From the NCBI GenBank assembly GCA_016935955.1, contig JAFGPY010000183.1, forward strand, positions 1 through 8,347: 8,347 nt of DNA, given 5' to 3'. The stretch comes from Planctomycetota bacterium. Lineage in GTDB: Bacteria; Planctomycetota; Phycisphaerae; FEN-1346; JAACEH01. Shown piece by piece: positions 6,139 through 8,347 of this stretch (the stretch's first letter is position 1; the number at the start of each line of letters is the position of its first letter). A program made the translations under genes and the position numbers. Below the pieces are notes generated by a model. It saw only the letters and a list, made by a program, of their open reading frames with translations, was not told the DNA's origin and did not search any database.

Positions 6139-7874
6139 GACGGTCTCTGCTCATCGGACGAACCCGGCTCGTCCTGGGCCAGCCGGACCAGATTGTCGAG
6201 CAGCTTCTCGCCCTGGGCCGTGCTGTCGCCGAGGAACTGCGCGATCCGACCGGCGATGTCCACCTGATGCGTCAGCAGGTCACGCGCCTGCTGAAGCGTG
6301 CTGGCCCGCAGGGAGTCCAGAGTCTTCTTATTCTTCAGGCTCGTCGTCAGGTTCACGAAGACACCCACATACTGTTTCTCGTCGCGCAGCGCGTAGACGA
6401 TCTGACGGCAGACGAGATGGTACTTGGGGTGCTCGACCGTCAGCTCGGTCAGATCCGCCTTGCCCGCGGCGACCTTTTCAAACGGCTCGGGGTCCACCAG
6501 GTAAGAGATGGGCTTGCCGTACACCGCCTCGGAACACATGAACAGCTTCTTGAACGAGCCGTTGACGTGCAGGATGTTCAGCCGCTCGTCGAGAATGACG
6601 ATGCCGTTCGGGCTGGTCTCGATGATCCGGTCGGTCCGCTGCTCGGCCAGCCTGCGCATGTACGGAACGCACATCTGTGCCTCGGCCATCTTGCGCACCA
6701 CCGCCACCGCCTGCTCGCGACAGGTGCTGTACCCGCAGGCCCCACAGTTCAACTGGTCCTCCGGCGCCTGCTTGCCCGTGCGTTCGGAGACCCGGCGAAT
6801 CTGCTCGTCCGTCACCGGCTCCTGCCGCAGTGAGCGAACCGCAAAGGTCGTGCCCAGGTCCGCCGAGCACTCCGAGCCGGACTCCTGCGTCGTGTGGCCG
6901 AGAACGTAGCGGAGCAATCGCGTACGTCGCTCGTGAACCGGATGCGTCGCGGGCATGGCCGGGCCGTTGATGCAGCCCTGATCGCAGAACAGCGCCTCGA
7001 TCAGCAGCGGCTCGCGGGCCTCGGCCAGGCTGTCGAGAACGTCCTCGACCTCTTTGGCACCCGCGACGCTGACGACGTCCGGCGCCAGCGCCGAAACGCG
7101 GAGCGAAGCGGTCTCCAGGCTGCCGCCGACCAGAGGGAACGACCGCGCCCACCCCGCCGGCTGGAGGTCGAAATCGCTCTCCTCCAACTGGGCCAGGTCG
7201 ATCCCCTGCTCGTCGAACCACTCCAGCAGTTCAGTGAACGTCAATGCGCAATCGACCAGGCCGTCGCTCTTGTCCTCGGCCTCGGCCTTCTTGGCCACGC
7301 ACGGGCCGATGAACACTACGGCCGCGTCGTCGCCCAGAGTCTGCTTGAGCCTTCGGGCATGCGCGACCATCGGCGAGACGACCGGCACGAGGTTCTTGAC
7401 GAGGTGCGGCCGATATCGCTCCACGTAGTGGACGACCACCGGACACGCGGTGGCGATGCAGGCCCGGTCGCGATGCTCCCGCGCGTACCGAGCCGTCTGC
7501 TGAGCGACGTCGTAGGCGCCGACCGCCGTCTCGGAGACATGGGCGAAGCCCAGCTTCCGCAGGGCCGAGGCCAGCCGGCGGGTCTGCCACTCGCTGAAGA
7601 TCGCCGCAAACGACGGGGCCAGACTGACCGCCACGGTCCGGCCCGAAGCGATCAGCTCCTTGGCCCGCTCCGTGTCGCGACGAAAACTCTTGGCCCCCTG
7701 TGGGCACTCGCGAATGCACGTGCCGCACGAAAGGCAACGCTCCTCATCCACGTACGCCTGCCCGTCGCGAAGGCCGATCGCGTTGACCGGGCAGACGCGG
7801 ATGCAGCGATAGCAGTCCTTGCATCGCGCCTTGTTGGTGAACACGACCTGGTTGTGACGCTGTTCGGCGGTCAT
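6108..7874 (-). CDS. hydS: Putative sensory [FeFe]-hydrogenase with PAS domain (HydS-like, probable group C3)
   Basis: Cytoplasmic [FeFe]-hydrogenase-like protein expected to sense H2 or redox state rather than turn over H2 in bulk. Order in 588 residues: two [4Fe-4S] motifs, C18-x2-C21-x2-C24-x3-C28 and C47-x2-C50-x2-C53-x3-C57; an H-cluster domain (about 78-330); a further four-Cys FeS motif NCGACGYSTC (376-385) with C402; a PAS domain (about 412-512); and a helical tail (about 515-566). The H-cluster ligands are present: C144 in ATACPVVV, C192 in GPCVAKKAE, and C297/C301 in ALFCDQGCINGP. In the usual TSCCP motif the Cys before the ligand passes protons; here it is A143, a substitution I recall from the sensory enzyme of Thermotoga maritima. 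There is no histidine kinase domain. The adjacent, overlapping PP2C phosphatase gene is the likely output, as in group C3. The start ATG follows the hydA stop by 16 nt, with a purine-rich GAGAGAAG before it. A catalytic role cannot be excluded from sequence. Confidence 0.9.
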   Translation of the reverse strand: MTAEQRHNQVVFTNKARCKDCYRCIRVCPVNAIGLRDGQAYVDEERCLSCGTCIRECPQGAKSFRRDTERAKELIASGRTVAVSLAPSFAAIFSEWQTRRLASALRKLGFAHVSETAVGAYDVAQQTARYAREHRDRACIATACPVVVHYVERYRPHLVKNLVPVVSPMVAHARRLKQTLGDDAAVVFIGPCVAKKAEAEDKSDGLVDCALTFTELLEWFDEQGIDLAQLEESDFDLQPAGWARSFPLVGGSLETASLRVSALAPDVVSVAGAKEVEDVLDSLAEAREPLLIEALFCDQGCINGPAMPATHPVHERRTRLLRYVLGHTTQESGSECSADLGTTFAVRSLRQEPVTDEQIRRVSERTGKQAPEDQLNCGACGYSTCREQAVAVVRKMAEAQMCVPYMRRLAEQRTDRIIETSPNGIVILDERLNILHVNGSFKKLFMCSEAVYGKPISYLVDPEPFEKVAAGKADLTELTVEHPKYHLVCRQIVYALRDEKQYVGVFVNLTTSLKNKKTLDSLRASTLQQARDLLTHQVDIAGRIAQFLGDSTAQGEKLLDNLVRLAQDEPGSSDEQRPSWLKDTYTST

Positions 7875-7890
7875 CTTCTCTCGGCATCCT

Positions 7891-8347
7891 TTACGCGGCC
7901 ACCTGACGGAGCTGCTTGTCCAGTTCGGCGCGCACCATCTCGAACGAGCAGCGGTGCATCACGACCTCGCCGACCTTGACGTTCGGGCCCTTGTCGCAGG
8001 CCTCGAAGCAGAACGTCGCGCGGACGTCCACGGTGCGTTCGAGGCCCTGGTCCTTGACGTAGTTGACCAACTGCTGCAACAGTCGCTGCGAGCCGCGCAG
8101 ATAGCAGCCGGTGCCCACACAGACGTTGATCTCCAGCGCCTTGGTCCCGGATGGATCGAGCACGGAGAACCCCTCGTCCATGACGCGTTTGCGGCTGCGA
8201 TAGCCGGTGTGCAACAGTTCGTGGGCACGGTGCCCGCCGATCCCGTCCAGCGCGCCGTTGTAGCACTGGGCCAGGTACGGGTTCTCCTGCGAAGCGTGCA
8301 GTTGCAGCGTCTTGTCGGCGTCGTAGAGGCCCTGCGTGCGCCGCTGC
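7891..8347 (-). CDS. hydA: [FeFe]-hydrogenase catalytic subunit, C-terminal part (SSU-like domain plus [2Fe-2S] Trx-like domain; 5' end outside window)
   Basis: C-terminal 151 residues of a longer protein whose frame runs off the window edge without interruption. Visible residues 1-55 match the small-subunit-like domain (Fe_hyd_SSU) that ends [FeFe] hydrogenases: GLYDAD, SQENPYLAQCYNGAL and AHELLHTGYRSR. After a short linker, residues about 69-148 form a thioredoxin-like [2Fe-2S] ferredoxin domain of the NuoE type, with C76-x4-C81 (CVGTGC) and C113-x3-C117 (CFEAC). A TTG at 8212-8214 would give a separate 107-residue ferredoxin, but it lies within LLHTGY of the hydrogenase domain, so I read one fused protein. 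From memory, HydA of electron-bifurcating HydABC enzymes carries such a C-terminal [2Fe-2S] extension. Bifurcating H2 production from NADH and reduced ferredoxin is therefore plausible, but needs hydB and hydC, which should lie beyond the right edge. The H-cluster domain itself is not in the window. hydS follows after 16 nt in the same operon. Confidence 0.83.
   Translation of the reverse strand, partial: QRRTQGLYDADKTLQLHASQENPYLAQCYNGALDGIGGHRAHELLHTGYRSRKRVMDEGFSVLDPSGTKALEINVCVGTGCYLRGSQRLLQQLVNYVKDQGLERTVDVRATFCFEACDKGPNVKVGEVVMHRCSFEMVRAELDKQLRQVAA

Noticed and set aside
4990..6267. Long + strand open frame opposite the phosphatase (425 codons)
   Set aside because: The translation is Arg/Pro/Gln/His-rich low complexity, whereas the minus-strand frame has complete PP2C motifs.
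6894..7979. Long + strand open frame opposite hydS (361 codons)
   Set aside because: It is antisense to a gene with all H-cluster and FeS cysteines, and its own translation has no recognisable domain.
7891..8214. Separate small [2Fe-2S] ferredoxin gene starting at TTG 8214
   Set aside because: The upstream frame is open to the window edge and encodes hydrogenase SSU-domain motifs that run across the TTG, so a fused protein is the better reading.
1..8347. Search for CRISPR arrays, tRNA or rRNA genes, insertion sequences and attachment sites
   Set aside because: By eye I found no spaced direct repeats, no tRNA-like cloverleaf, no transposase frame and no terminal inverted repeats. The only long repeat is the internal duplication in the chemoreceptor.

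Overview
The window is GC-rich and densely coding. It reads as a piece of a Gram-negative, probably anaerobic, motile bacterium. The outer-membrane porin implies an outer membrane, the chemotaxis genes imply taxis, and the [FeFe]-hydrogenase genes imply fermentative or H2-linked anaerobic metabolism. A Planctomycetota (Phycisphaerae-like) or related PVC-type host is my best guess from the mix of a Porin_5-like porin, a HAMP-less chemoreceptor and an Rcp1-like receiver. That guess is inference; no rRNA or other marker gene is present.

Left half, + strand (1-4083): the 3' part of a cheW coupling-protein gene (1-516), a putative outer-membrane porin (554-1738) and a large methyl-accepting chemotaxis protein (1948-4083). 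All three point the same way. The cheW-porin gap is 37 nt and the porin-mcp gap is 209 nt. The receptor has a periplasmic sensor made of two gapless tandem repeats of 141-residue period and no recognisable HAMP domain.

Middle (4084-4983): a short convergent gap, then a minus-strand stand-alone receiver-domain protein (4258-4725). A good Shine-Dalgarno sequence and GTG codon place its start well inside the longer open frame. Two of its conserved active-site positions are altered. A 258-nt, locally AT-rich gap upstream of it may hold its promoter.

Right half, - strand (8347-4984): three tightly packed genes, read right to left. First is the C-terminal end of an [FeFe]-hydrogenase catalytic subunit (HydA type), with a small-subunit-like domain fused to a thioredoxin-like [2Fe-2S] domain. 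Sixteen nucleotides later comes a putative sensory [FeFe]-hydrogenase with a PAS domain (HydS type, probably group C3). Overlapping its end by 31 nt is a SpoIIE/PP2C-type serine/threonine phosphatase with a conserved-looking C-terminal domain I cannot assign. The likely logic is that HydA makes or consumes H2, HydS senses H2 or redox state through an H-cluster tuned for sensing, and the PP2C relays the signal by dephosphorylating an unknown target. The chemotaxis and hydrogenase loci converge, and nothing in the sequence ties them together functionally.

The arrangement resembles known hydrogenase-sensor-phosphatase clusters and is not a wholly new system. The least described parts are the phosphatase C-terminal domain, the duplicated chemoreceptor sensor and the degenerate receiver.
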